DNA of 64,000 nt from Haliea sp040221975 (GCA_040221975.1 JAVJWR010000036.1:186001-250000); one strand, 5' to 3'. Positions 27,187 to 35,638 are shown, numbered from the stretch's first letter. The notes: a model not told the origin generated them from the letters alone. Program-made: numbers and translations.

Positions 27187-27390
27187 CTAGTAGACTTCAT
27201 TCTCATCGCGCGCCCTCACAGTCAGATTTCCCATCGAGTCAAGTTCCACGTTGAATATGATTGGCCTGCAGCATACCTGACAGTCCTCAATATACTCGTC
27301 CCCCACCTCCTGGTGGTCCACGAACACCTCGATGGTTTCTCCACAATATGGGCAGCTGACGATTTGCTCTTCCAGCGGTTCCATGGACAT
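27187..27390 (-). CDS. CPXCG motif-containing cysteine-rich protein
   Basis: 67 aa from the ATG at 27390 (a second ATG two codons later). A small zinc-ribbon protein: CPYCGETIEVFVD, then YIEDCQVCCRPI. The family is common in gammaproteobacteria; its function is unknown, and the paired Cys-x-x-Cys motifs suggest metal binding. It ends 160 nt upstream of the DUF1579-like gene's start and lies 22 nt downstream of the MscS gene. Confidence 0.85.
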   Translation of the reverse strand: MSMEPLEEQIVSCPYCGETIEVFVDHQEVGDEYIEDCQVCCRPIIFNVELDSMGNLTVRARDENEVY

Positions 27391-27412
27391 CTGTGTCAAT
27401 CTCCCATCGGTT

Positions 27413-28504
27413 TCAATTGTGAGCAGGGTCCATCGGACGCAATGACACGGCATCGTCAACCGAAGCACGATGAGTACCCGCCAGTTCAGTTCGAAACCGT
27501 GGCAGATACTCCGGAAAATGGTGCTGGATAAAGGCAATCATGCGCTCACGCACATAACACCTGAGATTCCAGAGGGTAGTGGAATTCCTCGCACTCATCA
27601 GAAAGCGAATCTGGACCGACTTTTCACCTGCTTCCACCACCTGTACCGTCGCCATGGCGCCGTCCCAGCCGGTAGACGCTTCCAGCAGGCGGGCATACTC
27701 TTCACGCAGTGGCTCGACTGGAATGCCGTAATCGGCCCAGATCATGGCACTACCCATCAGCTCCGCGCTGTTTCTCGACCAGTTCTCGAATGGATTCTCG
27801 ATGAACCACTGCAACGGCACTATCATGCGACGGAGATCCCATACCCGCAGGACCACATAGGTCGCGGTGACTTCCTCCACCCAGCACCATTCTCCCTGGA
27901 CATGCACCACATCATCAATTCGCAAGGGCTGGGTGAGCGCGATCTGCATACCCGCCAGCAGATTGCTCAGCACCGGACGTGCCGCAAAGCCGATAATGAT
28001 GCCGCCTATGCCCGCTGAAGCCAGCAGGCTGGTGCCAACCTTGCTCACCGAGTCGAATGTCATCAGCGCAACACCGGTACCCATAATCACAATCACGATA
28101 TTGAGGCCGCGGACAAGAAAACGGGTTTGTGTCTCGATCCTGCGGGCTCGTTTCCATTCATCCTCAAGAGCGGGATTGAGTTTGACGATGACATCGCCAA
28201 TGACGGATGTCAGGGCGACAGCCACCCAGGTCAGGGAAATGATCAGGAGCAGGGTTGCAACATGCTGAAGCGGCTCCAACAAGGCAAGGTTCCGGGGCAC
28301 GTTGTGGAGAACACTGTTGAGCGCCAGCAGGCACAGGGACGTACCAAGGGGCAGTGCCGCCGCATCGAAGAATATGCGGGCGATCGACTCTGCCCGGGAG
28401 AAACGGCCAACCAGGAAGACCAGCAGTTTATAAACCGCAAAACCAGCCAGTACAGCAAGCAGTGCAATGCCGGCAGCGTCCGCCCACTCAACCACTTGTT
28501 GCAT
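27413..28504 (-). CDS. MscS-family mechanosensitive channel
   Basis: 363 aa from the ATG at 28504 (MQQVVEWADAAG); the longer frame upstream is unlikely. About four hydrophobic helices are followed by the pore-lining TM3-like segment GTSLLASAGIGGIIIGFAARPVLSNLLAGMQIA. This leads into the MscS beta domain (PLRIDDVVHVQGEWCWVEEV) and a cytoplasmic alpha/beta C-terminal domain. It opens under membrane tension to relieve osmotic shock. Located in the inner membrane; probably co-transcribed with the CPXCG gene. Confidence 0.9.
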   Translation of the reverse strand: MQQVVEWADAAGIALLAVLAGFAVYKLLVFLVGRFSRAESIARIFFDAAALPLGTSLCLLALNSVLHNVPRNLALLEPLQHVATLLLIISLTWVAVALTSVIGDVIVKLNPALEDEWKRARRIETQTRFLVRGLNIVIVIMGTGVALMTFDSVSKVGTSLLASAGIGGIIIGFAARPVLSNLLAGMQIALTQPLRIDDVVHVQGEWCWVEEVTATYVVLRVWDLRRMIVPLQWFIENPFENWSRNSAELMGSAMIWADYGIPVEPLREEYARLLEASTGWDGAMATVQVVEAGEKSVQIRFLMSARNSTTLWNLRCYVRERMIAFIQHHFPEYLPRFRTELAGTHRASVDDAVSLRPMDPAHN

Positions 28505-28682
28505 GCACCCTCCGCACAATGCTGCACCGGTCCACAAGTAAACTAGCAGGATGTGCGGACATTGCAATAAAAGCGGCGGGCTCGGAACCATTCACAGGCC
28601 AGGTAGCATTGTTTATCCTGCTTGTTTACTGCCCTACAGATCGCCGTGGTTCCCGGAGGCTGCCATTGTTCACCAGTGGCCA

Positions 28683-29135
28683 TCATTGCTGTTCGTTCTC
28701 AAGTAACACTTTCCATCGACGCTGGCGATGGCGATAGAACACTTGAGCGAACAACCAGACAAACGGAGTCAACCATCCCGCCCGTATTTCGATTTCATCG
28801 GTATAGCTCACCGTGCCTGGCTTTGTCTCATGAAAGGATATGTCGTGATTCCAGACTGGCGCCAGCAATCCTTTCTCCCGGCTTGAGATGACGTTCTGAT
28901 CCCTGTCAACTTTCACCAGTTGGATCGTGTGCAGCCCCAGCGGTATGAACTTGAGGAAATACAGCTTTAGCGAATACTCCCGACCAACCTCCCATTCGCC
29001 GTCAAGCGCACCGGGCTCCACCGGCGCGAAGGCCAGCATGGGTGATGCCACGAACTGGAGGGAAGCCGGCTTGTCGATATGTTGCCAAAGCGCGCTCTCT
29101 GTGCACTCCAACTGTGTGGAAATCCGTGCGAACAC
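28683..29135 (-). CDS. SRPBCC-like hypothetical protein
   Basis: 150 aa from a GTG at 29135, chosen because GAGGT lies 9 nt upstream; the same frame is open further upstream but has no usable start. The pattern (a small alpha/beta protein, SALWQHIDKPASLQFVASPML at the start, WNHDISFHET in the middle and a C-terminal amphipathic helix) fits the START/SRPBCC ligand-binding fold. Ligand and function unknown. It precedes the MscS gene on the same strand with about 180 nt between. Confidence 0.6.
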   Translation of the reverse strand: MFARISTQLECTESALWQHIDKPASLQFVASPMLAFAPVEPGALDGEWEVGREYSLKLYFLKFIPLGLHTIQLVKVDRDQNVISSREKGLLAPVWNHDISFHETKPGTVSYTDEIEIRAGWLTPFVWLFAQVFYRHRQRRWKVLLENEQQ

Positions 29136-29491
29136 TTCCGTATTACCTCGTTGAGTACTGAAGCGAACGCTCAGCGGCGTCCTGATCGGTCGACCTTGAT
29201 GCCATGGACGATCGACCTTGCCGCCGCGCAGGACGTCAACCGGTGCTCGTCCGGAGCAGAGCCCATTATATGCTTCTCGGCATGCCGGCGAAATGTCGCG
29301 ATCACCGAAATCGAAAGCTCGTGCAGAGCGAGGCTTTAGGGCGCTATTGTAGGCGCAAAGCGGTGGCGGACTTGTCCGGCATCGGAATGATCGGAGTTAC
29401 CGCATGAGCAGGCAAACCTGATTGACGCTGGATCACTCCGGGCCGTTTGGCAATGGAATACCAGAAAAGTGCGCCGGCAATTATCGTGCAC
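29136..29491. other. Interval without a confident gene
   Basis: About 355 bases. A minus-strand frame continuous with the SRPBCC-like gene is open to about 29397 but lacks an ATG, GTG or TTG start. A TATAAT hexamer (minus strand, around 29268-29273) could be a promoter element. No attC site is visible here. Confidence 0.35.
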
Positions 29492-29899
29492 TCAGGGCCA
29501 CTCTGGCAGGCCCTCGAACTCCGGGGCTTCACTAATCGCCGCCTCCCATACTGCTCTGTTGCATGTAAACAAGTGGGCAGTTGGCAACACAGAGACTTCA
29601 GTGTCCAAACACCCTGCGGGAACAACAAGCAAACCTGCAGGTTGAGTGCCTGGTAATGCTGAACCACACGACTTGCAAAAGCATTTGTTGTGGCGCGTAC
29701 CTGGAAGAGTAAAGGAAGTCACAGCATCCTCACCTGCCAGCCAGGTTAGCTTAGCAGACTGTGAAAACAAATTTGCCGCATGAGCAGATCCCGTATCTTT
29801 TTGACAATACTGGCAATGACACAGGTAAAAGCTGTCAAAGTCACCCTCCACCTCAAATCTCACGGTGCCACACAGACAAGAACCAATATGGTCAGTCAT
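29492..29899 (-). CDS. GFA family protein (Gfa-like zinc-binding)
   Basis: 135 aa from the ATG at 29899. The Cys pattern of the GFA fold is present: GSCLCGTVRFEV, then CHCQYCQKDTGSAHAANLF and CFCKSCGSALP. The family binds zinc and includes an enzyme that catalyses glutathione-formaldehyde adduct formation, but most members are uncharacterised. It lies just outside the last recognisable attC-like site, so it is either the first gene beyond the cassette array or the last cassette with a decayed site. Confidence 0.82.
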   Translation of the reverse strand: MTDHIGSCLCGTVRFEVEGDFDSFYLCHCQYCQKDTGSAHAANLFSQSAKLTWLAGEDAVTSFTLPGTRHNKCFCKSCGSALPGTQPAGLLVVPAGCLDTEVSVLPTAHLFTCNRAVWEAAISEAPEFEGLPEWP

Positions 29900-29950
29900 C
29901 GGATTTCCCAAATTGAATTGCAGGTGGCGCAGAAATTCATGAGTACTAGC

Positions 29951-29983
29951 GAATAACTTCTCCTTGGCAGCGCCTTGTTACGC
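29951..29983 (-). other. Truncated attC-like site
   Basis: Minus strand GCGTAACAAGGCGC matches an R'' end, but the partner box (GTTATTC) is poor and the site is only 33 bp. Probably the eroded distal end of the array. Confidence 0.4.
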
Positions 29984-30703
29984 ATCGTTGTATATAACCG
30001 GCATTCTTCCTTTCCAGACTGCCCATAATTCCGCGTCTGTAGCCAGATTTGCCATAAAATTCGCAACGTTCTCGCGGCTAGTAGGTGCCGAATTAAAAAT
30101 TGCATTTCTCGTTGGAGAAGCATGTGTTTGATATGAAGAAACTTTAAATTCATTAGTAAGGCTATCTGGCCTCACCGCCACCCACTCAATCAGTGGGTGC
30201 TCCTGACCAATACACACCCGAAGAAAGTCAGCCGCTTGCTCGTTATCCACGTGCGGGGGAAGCAAGAAACGCAATATTGATATTACGATTCTCTGTGACA
30301 GTGGGGGATTTTCCGGAATATCACGATTACTGTTACCTGTGGTATTCATCAGGATGATCCCTACCTTCTCATTTTGCGCGAGTAGGCCTATAGCTCTTGT
30401 TACTTTTTTAATCGTATCGGTAACCAAGTATCTGGGATCTCCATACATTCCTTTGAACGTAAGGTTATGCCCCAAACAGGAAATAACAACACGGCAGCCA
30501 TCAAGATGCAATGCCAGTTCTTGATCGGTAAGTTTTGCAATATCAGCCACGACTTCGCAATAATTCGGCTGATTACCAACTGCATCCTTCAAGGAGCTGG
30601 CGGCTCGGACGATAGACACGACCTCAACACTTCTTTGAAGCAACTCAAACACAACCAGCTTGCCTGTAGCACCACTTGCCCCGACAACCAATGCTTTGCT
30701 CAT
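29978..30703 (-). CDS. NmrA/SDR-like NAD(P)-binding protein
   Basis: 241 aa, ATG start. Rossmann-fold dinucleotide-binding motif VVGASGATGKLVVFELLQR at the N-terminus, of the atypical short-chain dehydrogenase (NmrA) kind. Later segments GIILMNTTGNSNRDIPENPPLS and HPLIEWVAVRPDSLTNE match the usual extended-SDR layout, but no Tyr-xxx-Lys catalytic pair is evident. It could be a reductase or a redox sensor. The stop codon lies inside the attC-like sequence, so the gene belongs to a cassette. Confidence 0.78.
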   Translation of the reverse strand: MSKALVVGASGATGKLVVFELLQRSVEVVSIVRAASSLKDAVGNQPNYCEVVADIAKLTDQELALHLDGCRVVISCLGHNLTFKGMYGDPRYLVTDTIKKVTRAIGLLAQNEKVGIILMNTTGNSNRDIPENPPLSQRIVISILRFLLPPHVDNEQAADFLRVCIGQEHPLIEWVAVRPDSLTNEFKVSSYQTHASPTRNAIFNSAPTSRENVANFMANLATDAELWAVWKGRMPVIYNDA

Positions 30704-30721
30704 CTTATGGGTGCCCCTGGA

Positions 30722-30794
30722 GTATTACGCTCAAAGCAACAGTGCGCGTTAGCGCTACTAGCCCTCAGGGCGACACAGCCTTTGCGTGTTAAAT
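30722..30794 (-). other. attC site
   Basis: Minus strand ATTTAACACGCAAAGGC ... GAGCGTAATAC; the GTAATAC box is degenerate. Separates the NmrA-like and VOC cassettes. Confidence 0.65.
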
Positions 30795-30796
30795 CT

Positions 30797-31153
30797 TTAT
30801 ACGGAAAGTACAATTTTATTTCTATCCAGATCTCTGATATAGGCAGAATACTTAGGCCCTCGCTGCCCCGGCTTGCCCTCACAAGTTGCACCCAATTCCA
30901 TAGCTCTATTGTAAAGCCTTACTACCTCTCCGATAGACCCGACATTCAACCCAATCATTGTTCCGTTTCCATTCGTGGCAGGCTCGCCATCAAATGGTTT
31001 GGCAATTGCGAACGCAAAGTCTTTACACTGCCAGAAAGTCATTCTGTCAGTTGACAACACCTGGCTAAGTTCTGTTTGGTCGAAAAGGGCATCATAGAAT
31101 GTAATGGCTGCGCCCATGTTGTTTGTTCCAAGAACGCAATAGTCTAATTTCAT
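30797..31153 (-). CDS. VOC family (glyoxalase/bleomycin-resistance fold) protein, copy A
   Basis: 118 aa, ATG start. Starts with a beta-alpha-beta module (YCVLGTNNMGAAITFYDALFD) and contains PFDGEPATNGNGTMIGLNV and YSAYIRDLDRNKIVL, a complete VOC fold with the usual C-terminal metal or ligand region. Closely related to the cassette protein at 46838-47203. VOC members include glyoxalases, dioxygenases and drug-binding resistance proteins; which applies here cannot be said. No attC separates it from the glycine-rich gene upstream. Confidence 0.85.
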   Translation of the reverse strand: MKLDYCVLGTNNMGAAITFYDALFDQTELSQVLSTDRMTFWQCKDFAFAIAKPFDGEPATNGNGTMIGLNVGSIGEVVRLYNRAMELGATCEGKPGQRGPKYSAYIRDLDRNKIVLSV

Positions 31154-31263
31154 TGCTTGCTCTCTCAGCTGTCAGTCGAACTTCGTGGGGAAAAATACCA
31201 GACGGAGTGACAGATTCCTTTGTCAGCCTCAACGTCATGGTATGCGCATACCGCCAAGAGGTA

Positions 31264-31455
31264 TCAGTCGGCATTCCGATGGTCATCCTCTCGTCGAGTT
31301 CTTGCTTTCATCTCTTTGCCAAGGCCGACACCCAGTGCGACTCCGATACCGATCCCAGCAGCCAGGCTGTCGATGCCGATTCCGATAGCGACACCGATAG
31401 CTGCCCCTACTCCGACTCCAATACCCATCGGATTGGAATATTTAGACTTACTCAT
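31264..31455 (-). CDS. Small glycine-zipper-like protein
   Basis: 63 aa, ATG start. Residues about 10-46 are almost entirely Gly/Ile/Val/Ala (GIGVGVGAAIGVAIGIGID), the pattern of a glycine-zipper membrane segment, followed by a basic and acidic tail (KEMKARTRREDDHRNAD). It could insert in a membrane as a helical hairpin. The DNA shows matching repeats of GATACCGAT/GATTCCGAT type. It shares an attC-bounded unit with the VOC gene downstream. Confidence 0.6.
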   Translation of the reverse strand: MSKSKYSNPMGIGVGVGAAIGVAIGIGIDSLAAGIGIGVALGVGLGKEMKARTRREDDHRNAD

Positions 31456-31505
31456 TCAGCCCCCTTGCCTGAATACAGAAGCTCATGAAGTGCCACTCGA
31501 GGGGC

Positions 31506-31597
31506 ACATAACGCCTGAGCTCTGGAGTGTTTGAGGCGACCGATTTTGCGGCACCGAAAATGGACGGCGCGTCAGTCGCCCTCGAAACGAGTTGATG
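31506..31597 (-). other. attC site
   Basis: Minus strand CATCAACTCGTTTCGAGG ... CAGGCGTTATGT, 92 bp. Confidence 0.75.
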
Positions 31598-31622
31598 GGA
31601 ACCAGCACACTCAGGTTCGAAA

Positions 31623-32426
31623 TCATGGATCTCGCCGCTCGAGTAACCGTACCATTTCCTCGGCCACCAACGCAGCCGAAGGCAGGAACATGGTTGAAAC
31701 AATGCGCTGATCGACAATGACTGCATGTTTATCGGTCAATGTTTCCTTGTTATCAGCCAGTGCCCCATTATTACGAAGTTGATCCTCGACAAGAAAGGGC
31801 AACAATCCGCCCTGCTTGGCCCAGGATTTAGAGTGTTCGGTCGAGTTTGGGAACCCGGCCACACGCTTGCCTTTCACCATATAGCCACCATTCTTCAGCT
31901 TCGCGTTGGCGAAGCCGCCGGGACCATGCCCGCAGCCGCCCACGATACCACCTAGTTCGTAGACACCCCCGATGAGGCTCATCAACTTTTCGTTTGAAGC
32001 AACGTCAAACAGTGTGCCGTAGCCACCACCGATATACACGGCCCGATACTCACCAACGTTGATTTGACTTGGTTTCAGCGTGTTTCCAGCCTTGCCCAAA
32101 AAGTTCTCGTACTTGATGGCATAACTACTAATGCCCAGAGGCTCCATCATGAACTCGACTCGGCCACCTTGAGGCGACACAAAATCAACCTCATACCCAT
32201 GCATTACGAAGATATGGAAAGGCGGCGCATATTCCCAAAGGTTGTTTCGTGCGTCGTGCTGCTCGGGATCGCCCATGTCGAGCACATTCGATGCGACAAA
32301 TAGAACCTTGCCTTTCGCCGCAGCGAATACCGCAGCCGGGGCGAGAGCTGATGTAACCAGGCAGAAAGCAAGCGCCAAAGCATACGATTTGTTCGTCAGC
32401 AGAGGTATGCCCGAGTGGAACGGCAT
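31623..32426 (-). CDS. Exported DJ-1/PfpI family protein
   Basis: 267 aa from the ATG at 32426, where a signal peptide begins (MPFHSGIPLL...ALAFCLVTSALAPAAVFA). The mature part is a class I glutamine-amidotransferase-like fold: KVLFVASNVLDMGD, a GYEVDFVSPQGG segment and a nucleophile elbow GGIVGGCGHGPGG with the candidate Cys-His pair. The family includes chaperones, glyoxalases and proteases; an exported member is less usual. It starts 12 nt after the DUF1772-like stop with no attC between, so two genes share one cassette. Confidence 0.82.
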   Translation of the reverse strand: MPFHSGIPLLTNKSYALALAFCLVTSALAPAAVFAAAKGKVLFVASNVLDMGDPEQHDARNNLWEYAPPFHIFVMHGYEVDFVSPQGGRVEFMMEPLGISSYAIKYENFLGKAGNTLKPSQINVGEYRAVYIGGGYGTLFDVASNEKLMSLIGGVYELGGIVGGCGHGPGGFANAKLKNGGYMVKGKRVAGFPNSTEHSKSWAKQGGLLPFLVEDQLRNNGALADNKETLTDKHAVIVDQRIVSTMFLPSAALVAEEMVRLLERRDP

Positions 32427-32437
32427 TTTCAGGCGTC

Positions 32438-32923
32438 TCAATTTGCGTAGCAGACCGCAACAACCAGCAAACTTGTCGATGACAATGTCGCCAGTGACCT
32501 GGCGTGATTCCACCGAACCCACTGTGCAAGGTAGATCTCCCACATCCTTTCACCTTCTTCACTATCTGAATTAACCACGGCAAGCCTATTGTTAAGCGGC
32601 ACATTACAGACGACAGTTACACCTAAACACCCCAGGACGTAAACCGCACCACCAATGATACCCAAGGTACGTGCGCCAACACCAAGATCTTGCCAGCCTA
32701 CAAGCACTGCTGCCACACATAGAACACCGGTACCAAAAAATACCAGAAGGAAAACTGGCCTGACGATAACGAGGTTGATCGACTGCATTGCAGCAATACC
32801 CTTCGATGGCGGTATTTCAGATAAAGCTTTCATTATGAAGTTCGAGAAAGAGCAAAATAATCCTGCCATCAGTCCGCTACCAATCGTTGCAAGCATGAGA
32901 AATAGAGTGGACAGGTTGCTCAT
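32438..32923 (-). CDS. DUF1772 (anthrone oxygenase-like) membrane protein
   Basis: 161 aa, ATG start. Four hydrophobic helices with the DUF1772 signatures GLMAGLFCSFSNFIMKAL near the N-terminus, VCNVPLNNRLA in the third quarter and WVRWNHARSLATLSS before the last helix. Related fungal proteins have been linked to anthrone oxidation; bacterial members are uncharacterised. It is the first gene of a two-gene cassette with the DJ-1/PfpI gene. Confidence 0.82.
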   Translation of the reverse strand: MSNLSTLFLMLATIGSGLMAGLFCSFSNFIMKALSEIPPSKGIAAMQSINLVIVRPVFLLVFFGTGVLCVAAVLVGWQDLGVGARTLGIIGGAVYVLGCLGVTVVCNVPLNNRLAVVNSDSEEGERMWEIYLAQWVRWNHARSLATLSSTSLLVVAVCYAN

Positions 32924-32949
32924 AGTTTCTCCTCGTTGGTCGTTGGTTC

Positions 32950-33048
32950 GTCTAACGACAAGTCAAGCTGCGAAGTGATTCTGTCGCGGCAATTCCGCAA
33001 GCAATTGACGCGACAGGTTTCTTCATATGCTTCAACTTCATGTTAGGT
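32950..33048 (-). other. attC site
   Basis: Minus strand ACCTAACATGAAGTTGAAGC ... GCTTGACTTGTCGTTAGAC, 99 bp; textbook core boxes. The stop of the 123-aa gene lies in its R'' box. Confidence 0.9.
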
Positions 33049-33414
33049 GGACTCTCGATCAGGCTTCATATGGATAAAGTATACAGTCGTCAAAACGCCT
33101 GCCAAGAACAACACGAAGAATACCAAAGCCGCAAATACCGGAGCTACAACCGTTACTCCGCGAGATTCAAGCAATAGCGTTAGTAGTGCGTTGCTTTCCG
33201 CGAAATAGATACTCATCGCCGTTACTGAAAGTGAAGCGAGCAAATACAGAAGGGTAACTAACCATCGCATCAATCTGGTGAGAAGATTTCTGCCCGCGAA
33301 CACAGCAACAATGGTAGCGAATGTAATTGTGAGCCAAGTCTCAAACTGGGTCACCATCGCTTCTTCGTTAACGCGAATAAGCTCTAGGATCTCGGCAATT
33401 GTTAATGCATCCAT
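33043..33414 (-). CDS. Small membrane protein, 123 aa
   Basis: ATG start. Three hydrophobic segments (about 28-42, 50-70 and 90-114) with an N-terminal amphipathic stretch (LTIAEILELIRVNEEAMVTQFETWL). No family recognised. Single-gene cassette; its stop codon is provided by the attC R'' box. Confidence 0.7.
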   Translation of the reverse strand: MDALTIAEILELIRVNEEAMVTQFETWLTITFATIVAVFAGRNLLTRLMRWLVTLLYLLASLSVTAMSIYFAESNALLTLLLESRGVTVVAPVFAALVFFVLFLAGVLTTVYFIHMKPDREST

Positions 33415-33420
33415 TGGTCC

Positions 33421-33475
33421 ACCTAACGCCTGAAAATGCAGCGATGAAACCCTCCGCAGCCCTTACTTGTTAGAG
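33421..33475 (-). other. attC site
   Basis: Minus strand CTCTAACAAGTAAGGGCTGC ... CAGGCGTTAGGT, 55 bp. Confidence 0.9.
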
Positions 33476-33696
33476 GCGTGTTCAAGGCGTTCTGCCAGCC
33501 AGACTTTGATAATGGATTGTCGAGTAACTCCCAGCCTTGCCGCCTCTTTGTCTAGAGAGGTAATCATCCATTCGGGGAAATCCACGTTAACTCGTCGCGG
33601 TGTTTGATTCGGCCGCTTGAGACTGGAAAGATCCAGATCATCAATTATGTCTTCCTTTCCCTGGTCAAATTTTTTGTCGAAATCTTTAGCTTTCAT
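33463..33696 (-). CDS. brnA: BrnA-like antitoxin
   Basis: 77 aa, overlapping the toxin gene's end by 11 nt. The C-terminal half is a ribbon-helix-helix DNA-binding domain (RRVNVDFPEWMITSLDKEAARLG then VTRQSIIKVWLAERLE), and the acidic N-terminal part would bind the toxin. This is the BrnA layout. The complex normally represses its own promoter. Order toxin then antitoxin is as in brnTA. The last codons lie inside attC. Confidence 0.85.
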   Translation of the reverse strand: MKAKDFDKKFDQGKEDIIDDLDLSSLKRPNQTPRRVNVDFPEWMITSLDKEAARLGVTRQSIIKVWLAERLEHASNK

Positions 33697-33946
33697 AAAG
33701 CTCTACCTCAGCTTTCCGAGATCGCCTGACCGAAATCAATCGAATCTCGTCACCTCGATATGTAAATACGGCTGACCAGTACTGGCGATTGAAGCGAGCA
33801 ATCACGATTGACCTTGCCTCATCGTCAGTCCTCGTTGCCAGTTCCACCAAGTTCGGGGCATCCCAAAGAGACTGAGCCTGCTCAAAATCAATCCAATGCT
33901 TTTTGAGATTGGAGGCATTTTTCCTTTGGTCGAATTGGAACTTCAT
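33686..33946 (-). CDS. brnT: BrnT-like toxin (RelE-fold RNase)
   Basis: 86 aa, ATG start. Opens with FQFDQRKNASNLKKHWIDFEQAQSLWD and continues with RSIVIARFNRQYWSAVFTYRGDEIRLISVRRSRKAE, the usual BrnT pattern. BrnT is an mRNA-cleaving toxin neutralised by BrnA, whose gene follows and overlaps. Cassette in array sense; promoter expected just upstream of 33946. Confidence 0.88.
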   Translation of the reverse strand: MKFQFDQRKNASNLKKHWIDFEQAQSLWDAPNLVELATRTDDEARSIVIARFNRQYWSAVFTYRGDEIRLISVRRSRKAEVELYES

Positions 33947-34011
33947 AATGGTATAAGAAATATATTACTAGGGCATCTTGGACAATGCGTGGATTTTGGG
34001 ACGGTAGGAGC

Positions 34012-34093
34012 CCCTAACGCCGCAACCACGCGCAGTTTTGCAGTGGAGCCGAAGGCGCAACAAAAAAAGCTGTCGCAGCGCTTGGCCTTATGA
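34012..34093 (-). other. attC site (degenerate R'')
   Basis: Minus strand CTCATAAGGCCAAGCGC ... GCGGCGTTAGGG; R'' reads TCATAAG instead of TCATAAC. Confidence 0.65.
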
Positions 34094-34143
34094 GGGCTTT
34101 TGGTATATGGTCGTACGGTATTTCCGTACACAAAGGTGGCCGT

Positions 34144-34416
34144 ATGGACACAATCAGCGTAAACAAATTTAGAGATAACCTTAAAAGCGTTGTAGAACAG
34201 GTAGTTAGCAGGCATGAACCGCTCAAAGTGACTCGGCGAGCCGGTGCGGCTTTTGTTGTAATGAGCGCCGACGACTGGGAACGAGAGCAGGAAACCGTGC
34301 ACATACTCCAAAGCAAGAACCTCATGCAACAAATTGCCGATTCCCTTGAAACCCATACCCGCGGGCAAGGCTACAAACCGACTGAGAAGCAGATGAATGA
34401 GATCACTGGTATTTGA
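34144..34416 (+). CDS. Phd/YefM-type antitoxin, copy 1
   Basis: 90 aa from the ATG at 34144. MDTISVNKFRDNLKSVVEQVVSRHEPLKVTRRAGAAFVVMSADDWE is the classical Phd/YefM N-terminal DNA-binding dimerisation domain; the C-terminal helices bind the toxin. The stop overlaps the toxin start. It is transcribed against the array direction, so it must carry its own promoter, most likely in 34094-34143. Confidence 0.9.
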   Translation: MDTISVNKFRDNLKSVVEQVVSRHEPLKVTRRAGAAFVVMSADDWEREQETVHILQSKNLMQQIADSLETHTRGQGYKPTEKQMNEITGI

Positions 34417-34669
34417 GGGTAATACCTGGGAAGCGTATGGACGCATGCGCGAAAGGGACAAGCGACTGCACAAGGCGCTCTGCAAATTACCCAAGGAAAT
34501 GCTCAGATCTGATGATCCTACATCCGGCCTCGGCAAGCCTGAACCACTCAAACACAATCTCTCGGGCCTTTGGTCAAAACGAATCTCGCAAAAAGACCGC
34601 TTGATATATCGTTTCGATGATAAGTCCATTTATATCTTCGCTATTGGTGGGCACTACGATCAGCCCTAA
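34397..34669 (+). CDS. yoeB: Txe/YoeB-type mRNA interferase toxin, copy 1
   Basis: 90 aa, overlapping the antitoxin gene by 20 nt. Motifs NTWEAYGRM, LGKPEPLKHNLSGLWSKRISQKDRLIYRF and the C-terminal IGGHYDQP match YoeB; the basic and histidine residues near the end form the RNase site. It cuts mRNA at the ribosome. Together with the antitoxin it fills a plus-strand cassette between attC sites at 34012 and 34664. Confidence 0.9.
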   Translation: MRSLVFEGNTWEAYGRMRERDKRLHKALCKLPKEMLRSDDPTSGLGKPEPLKHNLSGLWSKRISQKDRLIYRFDDKSIYIFAIGGHYDQP

Positions 34670-34762
34670 CGCCTGAGTTCAGCGGCATTTGAGGCGACAC
34701 CTGTTTTTGCGGCAGCAAATGTGAGCGGCGGGTCAAATGTCTGCTGCAACGATTTGTTATGT
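34664..34762 (-). other. attC site
   Basis: Minus strand CATAACAAATCGTTGCAGC ... CAGGCGTTAGGG, 99 bp; same orientation as the rest although the YoeB cassette reads the other way. Confidence 0.88.
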
Positions 34763-35587
34763 TTTGATTGCACGAAACTCACGACTGCCCCTTCTCCCGT
34801 AGTAGACCGCAATAACCACCAGCACGCTTGGCACTACAAGACCAAATTCGTCCAGAAACCAAGCTGAGTTGGCATTGCCCTCAGTCATTGGACCAAAAAA
34901 CTTCTGTAGAAAGACGTTGTGGCTCATGTGAAAAATGACTGCCGGCCAAACGCTATCGATTTTCAGTCTGAAGTACGTCATAACGACCGACATGGACATT
35001 ATGCACAGCGTAAAAATGGCTAACTGGTAGAGAAATGGCGTGGCCTCTCCCATCCCGTAGAGCCCCATGAACATTAACGGCCAGTGCCATACAGCCCATA
35101 GCAAACCCGACACGAACGCAACACCAGTGAACGGCATTAGCTTGGACAATTCAGGCACAAGCAACCCTCGCCATCCCAGTTCCTCCCCCAACACTGACGG
35201 CAATAGCAAAACGAAACTAACCGTAGCCGTGAGCAGAAAATGCAACCCGATGACAGCGGCGTTTGACCACTCTACCAAGTTGTAACTTTCCTTTTGCTCT
35301 TGGACGAAATCAACGTTGTACCAGCCACCAAGGCCAAGTGCCCAGATGAGCCCGTATGCCAGTGCCGCATAAAACAGGGGCAGAAAGTAGTTGAGCCACT
35401 GAATCTTCCAGCTACCCCAACGCCATCCCAGGGTTCGCAGTTCTTTCCGTGTAACCAAGCAAGTAACGACAGCAGCCAAACCAACGGATAACATCAATGG
35501 CGTTGCACTACTCAGTCTGAAAATCAGCCAAGCCCCAGCAAAATGGAAAATCATTGTCAGGGCAAGAAAGGCGCTAATTACCAACAT
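34757..35587 (-). CDS. CPBP family intramembrane metalloprotease
   Basis: 276 aa from the ATG at 35587 (GAAAGG upstream); a longer frame to 35656 starts inside attC and is less likely. Eight or so hydrophobic helices with the CPBP (Abi) motifs GEELGWRGLLVPEL, a WHWPLMF motif and HMSHN, which supply the Glu and His ligands of an intramembrane metal site. Bacterial members are implicated in bacteriocin self-immunity and protein processing; no substrate is suggested here. The stop codon is in attC. Confidence 0.87.
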   Translation of the reverse strand: MLVISAFLALTMIFHFAGAWLIFRLSSATPLMLSVGLAAVVTCLVTRKELRTLGWRWGSWKIQWLNYFLPLFYAALAYGLIWALGLGGWYNVDFVQEQKESYNLVEWSNAAVIGLHFLLTATVSFVLLLPSVLGEELGWRGLLVPELSKLMPFTGVAFVSGLLWAVWHWPLMFMGLYGMGEATPFLYQLAIFTLCIMSMSVVMTYFRLKIDSVWPAVIFHMSHNVFLQKFFGPMTEGNANSAWFLDEFGLVVPSVLVVIAVYYGRRGSREFRAIKT

Positions 35588-35638
35588 GGGGCCTTTCGCT
35601 GCTCTAGCGTCACCGGTCACGGATGATTGTTCCGAAAA

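Noticed and set aside
29136..29397. N-terminal extension of the SRPBCC-like gene
   Set aside because: The frame is open but has no start codon, while the GTG at 29135 has a good ribosome-binding site.
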